Positions 54,501 through 64,000 of a stretch of 64,000 nucleotides of DNA are shown here, in pieces. This DNA is from Rusavskia elegans (lineage: Eukaryota; Ascomycota; Lecanoromycetes; Teloschistales; Teloschistaceae). Each line of letters opens with the position of its first letter. Position 1 is the stretch's first letter. The position numbers and the translations under genes were made by a program. The DNA is taken from positions 62,001 through 126,000 of the forward strand of contig SAUG01000046.1 in the NCBI GenBank assembly GCA_011316305.1, in the 5' to 3' direction. The notes under the pieces were generated by a model. It worked only from the letters and a program-made list of their open reading frames with translations. It searched no databases and was not told the DNA's origin.

Positions 54501-57367
54501 AGATTTAAAAATTCGATTTTAAATTCGTTTAAATTTTTATTAGTAGTTAGTAGGCCTATATACGCCTATATATAACGTTAGACTAGTTTCGTCTAAATCG
54601 AAAATATTCGATTTCTTTACTAGAATCTAACTAGATTAGGTCTAGCGTGGTTTATTAAATAGATATTCGATTTCCGTTATTTCCGTTTTTAGCGGCGGCC
54701 GCTAAATTTTATATTATAGTAGTCAAGGTTTTGAATCATTTAAACGGTTTAAAAGATTATAGAATATATATCTGGATTATATAATTATATACGAATTCGG
54801 ATATTAATTAATCCGGTCGCTAATTATAAAAGCGGATATAGAAACAGATATAGATTTAGCGTAGAAATACTTATATATATAAATATTTTACTTTTTTATA
54901 GTTATAGGAAATTAGTTTAGAATTTTATATTAGTAGTAATAACTTTATAGGCTATAAATAATCTAACTTTATCCTATTATTAAAGCTTTTTTAAACCGGT
55001 TTTACCTACTTTTATAAATAAGATTCTCTAAGTTCGAATATAAATTTCTAAATAAAATATTTTTTTTACTTTTAACTCGGCGCTAGTATAGAGCGAATAA
55101 CAGTATATAATAAAAATATAGTCTCTTTTAAAATTCGTATAAACCAGAAGTCTCGTTATAGAACCCTTTTAAATAATTTATTTACGGCCTAATTTACTAC
55201 TATTTCTACTATAGAAAAGGATCTTTCTAGAAAAAATATTAGTCTCGGGGATATCCTAGATATTTCCGGAAATAATAATTTTTATAACGGCAATAACGAA
55301 GATAAATCTAGTAGTAGATATAATCGACCTTTTAGTTATTTTTATATAAATTATAGAAATAGCTATACCGGTTTCGATTATTATCGTTCCTATTATAGTA
55401 GTTCTAATCTAGAGCTACTAGGGCTTTTTAGTAGAAATTCTAATCCGCTATTACGTAGATCTATTTCTTTTAATACTTCTAATATTTCTATAGCCTATAT
55501 AATATAGAACGCCTATAATAAAAAGCCTCCTAACTTTAAAAATTATAAATATAATTACTATATCGTCTATATCTAACTCTGCCGCTATAAATACTACTAT
55601 TTATCTTATAATATAATTATTATAGACCCTATTTTCTATAGTAGTTAATATTTTATTAACGATACTAAACCGTAGTACGTTAAGTAGATTTCTAATCTAG
55701 ATAAAAACTTCTAGAAATACTTTAAAAAAACTTTTCTAAAATAATAGAATAAACCGAATTTTATAGAAAACATTTTAGCTATTTAGTATAGATTAACCTA
55801 AAATAAGAAATTTAGCGATATTAAAAATTATTACTTTACTTTTATTAAATCGTATATAGATATTAAAAGTAAAATTAGCAAATATACTATTTTAAAATAT
55901 TTTATCGATTATCTAAAGTCTAATATTTAGATAACTATTAAAAAATATCTCGTTCTATAATAATAAAATAGATAATTAGTAAATTTTATAAATATTATAA
56001 ATACTATAATAATATTTAAAAAGGTTACTACTAAATACTATAATAACCGGAATACTATAGCTTCTTTAATAATCGAATAATCTAGTACCGCCGAGATTAA
56101 CTCTATAGATACTAGTAATCGAAATAGCCGTAGCCGAAGCCGAAGTAGTCGAAAAAGAAATAATAGATAAAAAGGATTAAATAGTATAAATAAATACTAT
56201 AATTATAGGAAGTTTAACTATTATAAAAAAGATTACTAAAATATTTATATTCTAAGATATATTTCTATAGGATAGACTTTTTCCGAAAAGAAAAATCTAT
56301 CGGCGATAGCTAATAATAGATTATTAGAAAATAAATAGTATTATATATATCTAGGCGTATATATAATACTAATAAAAAGTCTTTAATAATAGAAGAATAG
56401 CTCGGTCTAGTTAAAGTAAAGATCGAAAAATTAAAGATAACTTTTAAAAGAACGCCGGAAAAGGCTTTAACTATTTTCTATAATATAATACCGTCGTTTA
56501 AAAATATATAGGATAGTAAGCGACTTTTATATATAGATCGAATACTAGGCCTTAATAGATAGATATAGTTTAATCTAGAAATTAGTAAAAATTGCTTCGA
56601 AGTTTTTACTAATTTAGATACTACTAACTATTTTATTATTAAACGTATTATTAACCTTCTAGAATTAGAGCTTTAGTAGTTATCGGATAGAATACGGCTC
56701 GAAGATAGTAAAACTATAGATATTTTAGAAATAATAGAATTTTTATAGTTTTATAAAATCTTTTCTATTACTATTCTTTATATAGTACTAGATATAAACT
56801 ATAATCTAATTTTTAAAAAAGATTTCTAGAAGTAATATTATTTAGTATCTAATTATAATATCCTAAAAGTATAAATCTAAAAAAATAGAATTATATATTA
56901 ATTATATAGCGCTTTAAATATATATCGTTTATAACTTTTTAAAAATATCCCGACCGAATTTTCCGAAATTAATTTTAAAAGGTTCGAATAATTTATTAGA
57001 AAGGGCGTATAGGCCTATCTATATATTATATAAAATAAATCTAATTTTCCGAAATAATTTAACCCGGTTTAGAAAATAATAGACTATACGGAACTAAATA
57101 GAGTTTTCGGTTCGAAACTTTTAGATTATTTTTAAAATAACTTTCTAATAAAATTACTACCGGAAAAGCTATTAAATTATATAATTAAAATCGGTAATAT
57201 TCGATCTATTAATTAAATTTATTATAGTTTATTTTCTAAATAGAACGAAAAATAGAAATATTAAATTAAATATTTTACCGAATAAAGATTAATTTAACTA
57301 AACTAATTTCTTTAAAACGCGCCTATTCTTTTTACTAAAAAAAAGGACGATAGCTAGTATATATATA

Positions 57368-57880
57368 TCGACTACCGGGACTTTAATAATATAACTATAA
57401 AAAATAGGTATCCGTTATTTAAAATTTAAAATTATCTAAATACTATTAGGATAGCGAAATACTTTAATAAAATTAATCTAATAAACGGTTACTAGTAAAT
57501 TAATATTATCGATAAAAATTATATAAAGACGGCTTTTAATACTAAAGCTAGTAAATATAAATTTTTAATTATATTATTTAGATTAACGAACGTACCTATA
57601 ATATTCTAAACTATAATAAATAATATATTTAAACCGTTTCTCGACGATTTCGTAGTTATTTACTTCGATAATATTTTAATCTATTCGAAAAATAAGGAGG
57701 AGTACCTATAGTATATTAAAACTATTATAGAAATACTTAAAAAGAATTAACTATTCGCGAAATCTTTAAAGTACCTATTTTTCTAGAAGTATATTAAATT
57801 CTGCGAGTATATTATTAATAATAGAGAAATCCGTATAGATATAGCGAAGGTAAAAGCTATTAGAAACTAGCCGCTATTAT
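57368..57880 (+). pseudogene. Reverse transcriptase relic of element A
   Basis: Read through stops: DYRDFNNITIKNRYPLFKI, KTAFNTKASKYKFLIILFRL, TNVPIIF, PFLDDFVVIYFDNILIYSKN and, further on, SFLKLYIYYRRFIEDF. These match Ty3/gypsy RT blocks. The catalytic box at 57,661-57,675 reads YFDN instead of YLDD or YFDD, so one catalytic Asp is lost, consistent with G-to-A change. Confidence 0.85.
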
Positions 57881-58116
57881 AAACGGTATATAATATACGG
57901 TCCTTTTTAAAATTATATATCTATTACCGGAGATTTATAGAAGATTTCGTTCTAATATACGGGTCTCTCTATAAATTAATTTAAAATTTAAAAGATAAAA
58001 AGTATAAACTAATCCGAATAAATTTTTAAATTTAAAATATATACGAATTAATTAAAAATATTATAATAAACGATGAAGTATTTATATAGCCCGATATAAC
58101 TCTACCTTTTATTATT

Positions 58117-58330
58117 AAAACGGATACTTCCGACTTTAGATAAAACACCGTTTTCTACCAGATTAATACCGATAGTATTAAATAGTCTATTACTTTTAAA
58201 AATAAGGTATTTATATCTATAGAACGTAACTACGCTATCTATAAACGAGAGCTTTTTACTATTAAAGAATCTCTATAGCGATAGCGCTACTATATCGAAA
58301 ATAGAATAATTATAACTATTAGAATAGATT
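58117..58330 (+). pseudogene. RNase H relic of element A
   Basis: Reads KTDTSDFR, then ERNYAIYKRELFTIKESL, then RYYIENR, matching the ETDASDxA and ERNYxxxxxELLAIVxAL blocks of Ty3/gypsy RNase H. Interrupted by stops. Confidence 0.8.
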
Positions 58331-58920
58331 ATATAGGCTTATAATACTTTAGAACTACTATTAAATCTTCCGGAAGACTCGTTTACTAGTTTACAGAATT
58401 TAGAAAATATAAACTTGATATTAAGTATAAACTAGATAGTAAAATAACGGTAGTAGATATATTAAACCGAAAAAAAAACTTCTAGTTATTTACCGGTAAA
58501 GTTAATAATTATATAATTTTATTTAATAATACTATTAGAGTTTATACGAAATCCGGAACCCTATCTAATAATCCGGAAATAAAGGTTATTTTAGAAAAAT
58601 ATAAATACTATTTCCGAATTAAAAATAATATAATATAGTACCGGGATTCGTTTTAAAATAGTTAGGTACTTTATATTCTAGTATAGACTTATATAAACTT
58701 TCTAGATTATATCTATAAATAATATAATTACTATTTATACGAGATAATAATAGATATTATTTATATAAAATAGTAGTAGCCCGAAATAAAAAAAGATATT
58801 AAATATTATATTAAATATTATCCCGAATATTAGTTTACTACTATTTCTCGTAATATTAAATAGGATATAATATATCTTTCTAGTATTTAAAAAGATAGAT
58901 CGAATTCTTTTAAACGTTAG

Positions 58921-59240
58921 GAATTCGATTTTATCGGTCCTTTACTAGAAACTAACTAGAATAATAAATAGATTATAACTATAATTAACTACGCTATTAG
59001 ATAGTCTATAGTTTAATCGCTTCTAAATATAATAGTAGAAATACTAGCCGAATTTATTATCTATCGGATTTACTATAATTACGGCTTTCCGAAAAAAATT
59101 ATTACTAATCGAGATATAAACCTTTAGATTCTAACTATAGATAAAATATACCGTCTACTAGGAGTTAAATATCGAGCTACGACGCCTTATTACCTATAAA
59201 TAAATAGCGCTATTAAAAGATTTAACAGAGTTTTTAGAAA
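58921..59240 (+). pseudogene. Integrase core relic of element A
   Basis: Reads EFDFIGPLLETN, EFIIYRIYYNYGFPKKIITN then RDIN, LLGVKYRATTPYYL and NSAIKRFNRVFRK. These match the D-D-E core of retroviral-type integrases, including the NGxxERxNR region with Gly lost. Interrupted by stops. Confidence 0.8.
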
Positions 59241-60230
59241 AATATTTACTAAATACTATATTAGATAGCTGAAAAAAATTTAGAATTTTTATTTAAATTA
59301 GATTCTATTTATTATATATATTCGTATATATACGACTACTAGATTTTTATCTTTTTATTTACTTTATAGTATAACCCGACGCTATTAATTAATACTTCTA
59401 ATTCTTTTCCGGAAAGATATAATAAAAGAATCGATTCTACGCCGTTTTTTTCGCGCGATCGAGCTAAAATATTTAAAGATATAATAGTACGAGTAAAGAT
59501 AAATAAAAAGGCGTAGAATATAAAAGTAAAAGATAATAATTTTATTAAAAGGAATATAGTTTTAATTAGAATTAAATAATTTTAAAAGTTTAAAGTTAAC
59601 TAGTATAGTCTATATAAAGTTATTTAAACTAAAATTTTAAATATTTATATTCTAAAACCTTTTAGTAAATCCGCTAATAAATATCTAATTAGTAGAAATT
59701 ATATAAAAAAATACTTTATAGAAAAAAATATTACTATTAGATAGAAAATACTTTATAGGCGTAGAAGATTAAAGAAAGTTACTATAGAATAGCTTCCGCT
59801 AGGCGAAAAGTATAAATAAAAAAGACCTTATAAACTGAAGCTAGCGGAAAATCTAGATAATAATTATTTACCTAAATTTAGATCTATATCTAAAAATAAT
59901 CTCTATAAAGAAAATAATAATAAAATATAATCTTTTAGAAAGAAAAGAAATTAGTTAAATTTTTGATTTTATTTATTATTTAATATATTTATATATATTA
60001 AAATATAAATTAATTCTAATTTAAATATAACGTTTTTACCTTTTATTTATTTTAAAAAAAAGATATTTTCGTTAATTTCTTATAGAATAAAAAGTAAATA
60101 AATATATAAATAATCCTAAAATAATATTAAAAGCGGAACTTTTTACTAGTTTATAAAGTTATATTTAATAAAAACTTAATAGTAACTTTAGATACGGTCT
60201 TTTATTCTAAAATACGTATATATTACGTCC

Positions 60231-60450
60231 GAGATTCCACAGAAATTCTATAGAAGGATTGGTTAAACAAGCGAGCCTAATTATCTATAGCCGCCTATAG
60301 CCGATATAGCCGCCCTTTCTAATAGAACTCTTGGTAGACGGCTACCTGTCGGCTTTTACGGCTATTTTTACTATATATATCGCTTATTATTTCTATAGAT
60401 AGTTTCTTTTATTAGTCGTTAATATAATTATTAAATACGTTTCTACTATT
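60231..60450 (+). repeat. 5' LTR of element B (at least this far)
   Basis: Matches 63,781-64,000 along its whole length with nearly all differences of C/T or G/A type. Shared landmarks are GAGCCTAATTATCTATAGCC and GACGGCTA. The true right end is not visible because the second copy leaves the window. Confidence 0.85.
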
Positions 60451-61334
60451 TTCTTTTTAATTAACTCGTAATAAAAATACCTTGTAATATTATAACTATA
60501 CTTCTATAGATATATAGAATTTATTACGATAATTTATACTAGAATTCCTTTACTATTTAATAGTTCGGATTATATCTACGGCTATAGCTAGACTCGAACG
60601 TAACGCCTTCTGATATATAGGGACGTTATATTTTAACGATTCCGGAAGATAGATAAAAATCGGATTTTTATTTAACTAACGTTATTTAGACGACCTATAG
60701 AGGCCTTAGTCGATTTAAAAACTATTTAGAATATTATATTAGAAGAATATATAAAAAGATTTAGCGTCTTTTTAATTAGAAAAATAGAATTTTATTTTAT
60801 AGTAACTATTAATAAAATAGAGTATATTAGAATTAAATATTAGACTAAATCCCTATAGATACGAAGTAATAGATATAAAAAAAGAATTATTTTTAATATT
60901 ATAAAAATATAAAGGAATATCTATCTAGATATTCCGTAGCTTATATTATAGAATCCAGAAATCGTTTAGAAAACGATATAAATAAAAATAGGAAACTATC
61001 TTTTTAGTATATCTAAAAGGATAGCCGAAATATAAAAAGTATATAAAACCTTTACTCGGAAATAGTAGACTGAAGAAAAATTAGCTATTATAGATAAAAT
61101 TCTATAACTTTTTAAAAAATTCTAGAATATATTAAAAAAACCGGAAAGAAAACTATTTTTACCGGTTTATATTTAGAAAGACTACGAAATTATTATTATA
61201 AAACCGGAAAAGCTAAAAGCTAGACTAATCTATAGATTAAATAATAAATAATCGAAAATATTAAAATAATATATTAATTATAATTTTAAAAAAGAATATA
61301 TATAATACTTTAAATTAAAAATAGGATAATCTAT

Positions 61335-61860
61335 TATATTTATCCCGAAGAAAAATAGTAACTTTTAATTTTATATCGATTTTAGAAGATTTAATATAGT
61401 AATTTAAAATAATAAATATCTACTTCCGCTTTTTATAAATCTAAAAAGTAAAATCGGAAAGGCTAAATTTTTTATAAAACTTAATCTAAGAGATATATTT
61501 AACCTATTATAGATTAAATATAGAAATAAATAGAAAACCGCGTTTAGAATTAAATATAGATTTTTCGAATACCTGGTTATATCTTTTAGGTTAACGAACG
61601 TACCGGCGATTCTATAATACGTAGTTAATAAGGTATTATACGACTATCTTAATATCTTTATTATAGTCTATATAGACGATATACTAATCTTTTCGAAAAT
61701 AAAAGAAAAATATATATAGTATATTTATTAAATATTATAAAAATTTAGAGAATATAACTTTAAAATTAAAGAAAAAAAATCGGAATTCTATAAATAAGAA
61801 GTTACGTTTCTTAGATATATAATAAGATTAGGAAATATCGTTATAGAAGCGAATAAACTA
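61335..61860 (+). pseudogene. Reverse transcriptase relic of element B
   Basis: Read through stops: FIPKKNSNF, YIDFRRFNIVI, KTAFRIKYRFFEYLVISFRL, TNVPAIL, LNIFIIVYIDDILIFSKIKE. The catalytic YIDD box at 61,669-61,680 is still present. Further on, KKSEFYK and EVTFLRYIIRLGNIVIEANK match the RT thumb region. Interrupted by stops at former Trp and Gln codons. Confidence 0.87.
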
Positions 61861-62079
61861 TAGATAATACGAGAATAGCTAGTTCTAAAAAATAAAAAAG
61901 ATATTTAAAGCTTTTTAGAATTTATAGAATTCTATTAAAATATAATAGAAGGCTATATAAAGAAAACTATTCTATTTACCGATTTACTATAAAATAACGT
62001 GCCTTTCTAATAGATATATATCCAGAATAAAATATTTAAAAAATTTAAATAAAATTTTATATCTAAAGAAACTTTAGTA

Positions 62080-62323
62080 ATTTTCGATTTAAAAAAATAG
62101 ATTATCTTTTATATAGATGTTTTAGATAGGATAATAGAGTCGTATATTTCCTAAAATAGAAGACTATTTAGATATTATTTAAGAAAATTATTTCTAGTAG
62201 AAATTAACTATATAATAATAGATAAGGAAATACTAGTAATTATAGTAAACTTTATATACTAGAAAATTTATATAAACGGAACTAATTATAAAGTAATAGT
62301 ATATATAGACTATAAAAACTTAC
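62080..62323 (+). pseudogene. RNase H relic of element B
   Basis: Reads FYIDVLDRIIESYI, then NYIIIDKEILVIIVNF (family NYxIxDKELLAIVxAF), then VIVYIDYKNL (family VxTDHKNL). Broken by stops. Confidence 0.75.
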
Positions 62324-62639
62324 TATTACTATTAGTAAATAAAGAATTAAATTAAAAATAAATAAAATAGGTAGAAGAAATAACCTATTATGATTTTAAA
62401 ATTAGATATATTAAAGGCACTAATAATATAATTATAGATATTTTAAACCGAAAAGCAGATTACGAAGCTACTAAAAAAATATCTAGATTTCTATTAAAAA
62501 ATGTCGGAAATATCTTTAAAAAGATAGAAGTTTTAAAAGAAATTAATAATATAATTAGATAAACGTATAATCCGAAGACGGCTGGATATTAGAATATTAC
62601 TAAAATACTAAAAAGAATTTAAAAAAATACTAATATACC

Positions 62640-62960
62640 AGTATTTAAAAAATATATCGAAAAATTTATCTGAAATTATCTAGATTATATAATAGTAAAG
62701 AAAAGTCGTTAGAAACCGGTAGAAAAATATTAACCGATATAGATGCTAGATATACCGTACTAATAGATCGTATTAGATTTCGTTACAGGGTTACCAAAAT
62801 TAGTCGACCCGTATATATAAATCCTATATAATATAATAGTAATAATCGTTAACGGATTTATAAAGTATATAAGATTTATACTATATAAAATAACTATAAT
62901 AGTAGAGCAATTAGCTTTCCTATTACTACGGATAGTATTCTACGAAAATAGAATTACGGA
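62640..62960 (+). pseudogene. Integrase relic of element B
   Basis: Best block is VLDFVTGLPKLVDP at about 62,770, matching the MDFVTGLP motif at the start of the integrase core of fungal Ty3/gypsy elements. Upstream sequence fits the zinc-binding N-domain poorly. Later blocks are too decayed to read. Confidence 0.7.
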
Positions 62961-63616
62961 AAAAATTATCTTAGATAGAAATAAGCTATTTATTTTAAAT
63001 TTTATAAAAGATTTAATATAAATAGTAGAAGTAGAGTAAATAATATTAATATTTTTCTATCTATAAACTAATAGATAAACGGAAAAAATAAATTAAATAC
63101 TAGAAATTTATTTAAAAATCTACTATTTAGATAAAGGGGAAAATTAGATTTAACTTTTTTCTATAGTTTAGATAGTAATTAATTCTTTATATAACGAAGA
63201 TATCCGAATAATACCGGACGAACTACTCTATAGTAAAAGTATTCGAAGAGAAATATATTTAAATATAAAGAATCCAGTAGTATAATCTTTTATTAATAGA
63301 ATTAATAAAAACTAGAATAAAGTAAAAATAAGAATTTAAATAGTAAAAAAAAAAGTTAAATAAAGATTAGATAAAATAAAAAAGTATTACGATATTAATA
63401 AAAGAGATAAAGTTTTATTTATAATAAAGAATTTAATAAATAAAAAACTGGACAAGCTATATATAGGAGTTTTTAAAGTTTAGAATATTCGGAAAATAAT
63501 AGTATATCTAAAACTTCCTATAATAGAAATTTTCTCTAAATTCTATATTAGATTATTAAAAAAAGTACTAGATCGTATTCCGCTAGTAAAATATTAGTAC
63601 TATTAAAAGCGAGAAA

Positions 63617-63740
63617 AATACGAAGTCGAGAAAATTTTAGACGAAAGAAAGGAAACTAACGAATTTTTAGTAAAATAGAAAGGGTTCCCCGACGAAAAAA
63701 ATACCTAGGAACCTAGGAAGTACTTTAAATACGCCTAAAA
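63617..63740 (+). pseudogene. Chromodomain relic at the integrase C-terminus of element B
   Basis: Reads YEVEKILDERKETNEFLVK, one stop where Trp is expected, then KGFPDEKNTWEPRKYFK (the ThrTrpGluPro core is intact). This is a chromodomain as carried by chromoviruses, which target insertion to heterochromatin marks. It is the best preserved coding segment in the block. Confidence 0.88.
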
Positions 63741-63780
63741 AACTTTAAAAAGCTTTAGAAAAGCGATATAAAAGAGGCCG

Positions 63781-64000
63781 TATTATATCCGAAATTCTAT
63801 AGAGATTCTATAAAGGGATTGGTTAAATAAACGAGCCTAATTATCTATAGCCGCCTATAGCCGATATAGTTGTCTCTTCTAATAGAACTTTTAGTAGACG
63901 GCTATCTGTCGGCCTTTACGGCTATTTTTATTATATATATCGTTTATTATTTCTATAGATAGTTCCTTTTATTAGTTATTAATATAATTATTAAATATAT
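63781..64000 (+). repeat. 3' LTR of element B, truncated by the window end
   Basis: Direct copy of 60,231-60,450. It starts TATTATATCC against TATTACGTCC in the 5' copy, showing C-to-T and G-to-A changes. Confidence 0.85.

Larger units (their letters stand above)
53340..55400. other. Unassigned part of the RIP block
   Basis: About 2 kb of mutated DNA with no recognised retroelement motif. From about 53,340 to 54,150 the plus strand is T-rich, the opposite of the A-rich coding strands of elements A and B, so a decayed element on the minus strand is possible. A minus-strand reading near 53,720-53,990 is Lys/Arg/Ile-rich and fairly open, but I cannot match it to a transposase. Around 54,590-54,760 some less mutated sequence with CpA and TpG remains. 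Confidence 0.45.
55690..59300 (+). mobile_element. Decayed Ty3/gypsy retrotransposon A (gag-pol remnant, no LTRs found)
   Basis: Reading the plus strand through stops, gag-like sequence runs from about 55,690, with Arg/Ser repeats at 56,110-56,160 and a zinc-knuckle relic at 56,193-56,239 (YYNYRKFNYYKKDY, where Tyr stands for the former Cys and Gly is lost). Pol follows in the order RT, RNase H, integrase, which is the Ty3/gypsy order. Many in-frame TAG and TAA codons lie where Trp or Gln are expected. I found no LTR pair for this element, so both ends are estimates; the right end may have been cut by element B at 60,231. Confidence 0.8.
53315..64000. repeat. RIP-mutated AT-rich block filled with dead transposons
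   Basis: From about 53,315 the sequence becomes strongly AT-rich and CpA and TpG almost disappear, while TpA is very abundant and CpG remains common. This is the product expected from repeat-induced point mutation acting on CpA on both strands. Between 55,881 and 56,591 I read no CpA or TpG at all. No gene on either strand is open. The block continues past the window end. Confidence 0.9.
60231..64000 (+). mobile_element. Decayed Ty3/gypsy chromovirus B, 3' LTR cut by window end
   Basis: Two direct copies of the same 220-bp sequence at 60,231 and 63,781 frame an internal region of about 3.3 kb with RT, RNase H, integrase and a chromodomain on the plus strand. The LTR begins TATTAC, probably TGTTAC before mutation. 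A purine-rich stretch ending AAAAGAGGCCG directly precedes the second LTR, where a polypurine tract is expected. Gag is not clearly recognised, so it may be very diverged or shortened. All frames carry many stops. Confidence 0.85.

Overview
This looks like chromosomal DNA of a filamentous ascomycete (Pezizomycotina). Genes are dense, most have several introns of about 46-140 bp with GTxxGT donors and short CTAAC/CTGAC-like branch sites, and the families are typical of the group: Pal1, an ANXC4-type annexin, an AspE-like septin, a TOK-type K+ channel, Sls1, Vid24/Gid4 and Spp1. A long AT-rich block at the right end carries the signature of repeat-induced point mutation (RIP). I cannot name the class or genus from sequence alone.

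Layout. Bases 1-53,233 are ordinary euchromatin with 24 genes that I rebuilt exon by exon: Pal1 (5' end outside the window), annexin, a secreted Vps62-family protein, an APC amino-acid/choline-type permease, a septin, a TOK K+ channel, an NT-C2 (EEIG1/EHBP1) protein, a Rad51 paralogue, Sls1, Efm4, ribosomal protein eS12, a Vid24/Gid4 protein, a galactonate dehydratase-like enzyme, Spp1, a small secreted Cys-rich protein, an AAA+ ATPase, a GT25 glycosyltransferase, an ankyrin protein resembling Yar1, Nse3, cytosolic Phe-tRNA synthetase beta chain, PP2A scaffold subunit A, an unknown low-complexity protein, ribosomal protein uS3 and a myotubularin. They alternate on both strands. I see no biosynthetic cluster and no operon-like arrangement. 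The set is mostly housekeeping: translation (FRS1, uS3, eS12, Efm4), genome maintenance and chromatin (Nse3, Rad51 paralogue, Spp1), polarity and septation (Pal1, septin), membrane and lipid signalling (myotubularin, annexin, NT-C2, PP2A-A) and protein turnover (Gid4).

From about 53,315 to the end the sequence changes abruptly: very AT-rich, with CpA and TpG almost absent but CpG still common. This block holds decayed Ty3/gypsy retrotransposons. Element A (about 55,690-59,300) keeps recognisable gag zinc-knuckle, RT, RNase H and integrase remnants. Element B (60,231 to beyond the window end) has two LTR copies, an RT with a YIDD box, RNase H, integrase and a C-terminal chromodomain, so it is a chromovirus. 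All coding potential is broken by many stops, mostly where Trp or Gln codons would have been. The 2 kb between the gene boundary and element A is not identified.

The items I would look at first are the RIP block and its unassigned 53.3-55.4 kb part, the secreted Cys-rich gene at 32.2-32.8 kb, the divergent Rad51 paralogue, the annexin without canonical calcium sites, and the Yar1-like gene lying within about 10 kb of the gene for its expected client uS3. All family calls come from reading motifs; no database search was run.
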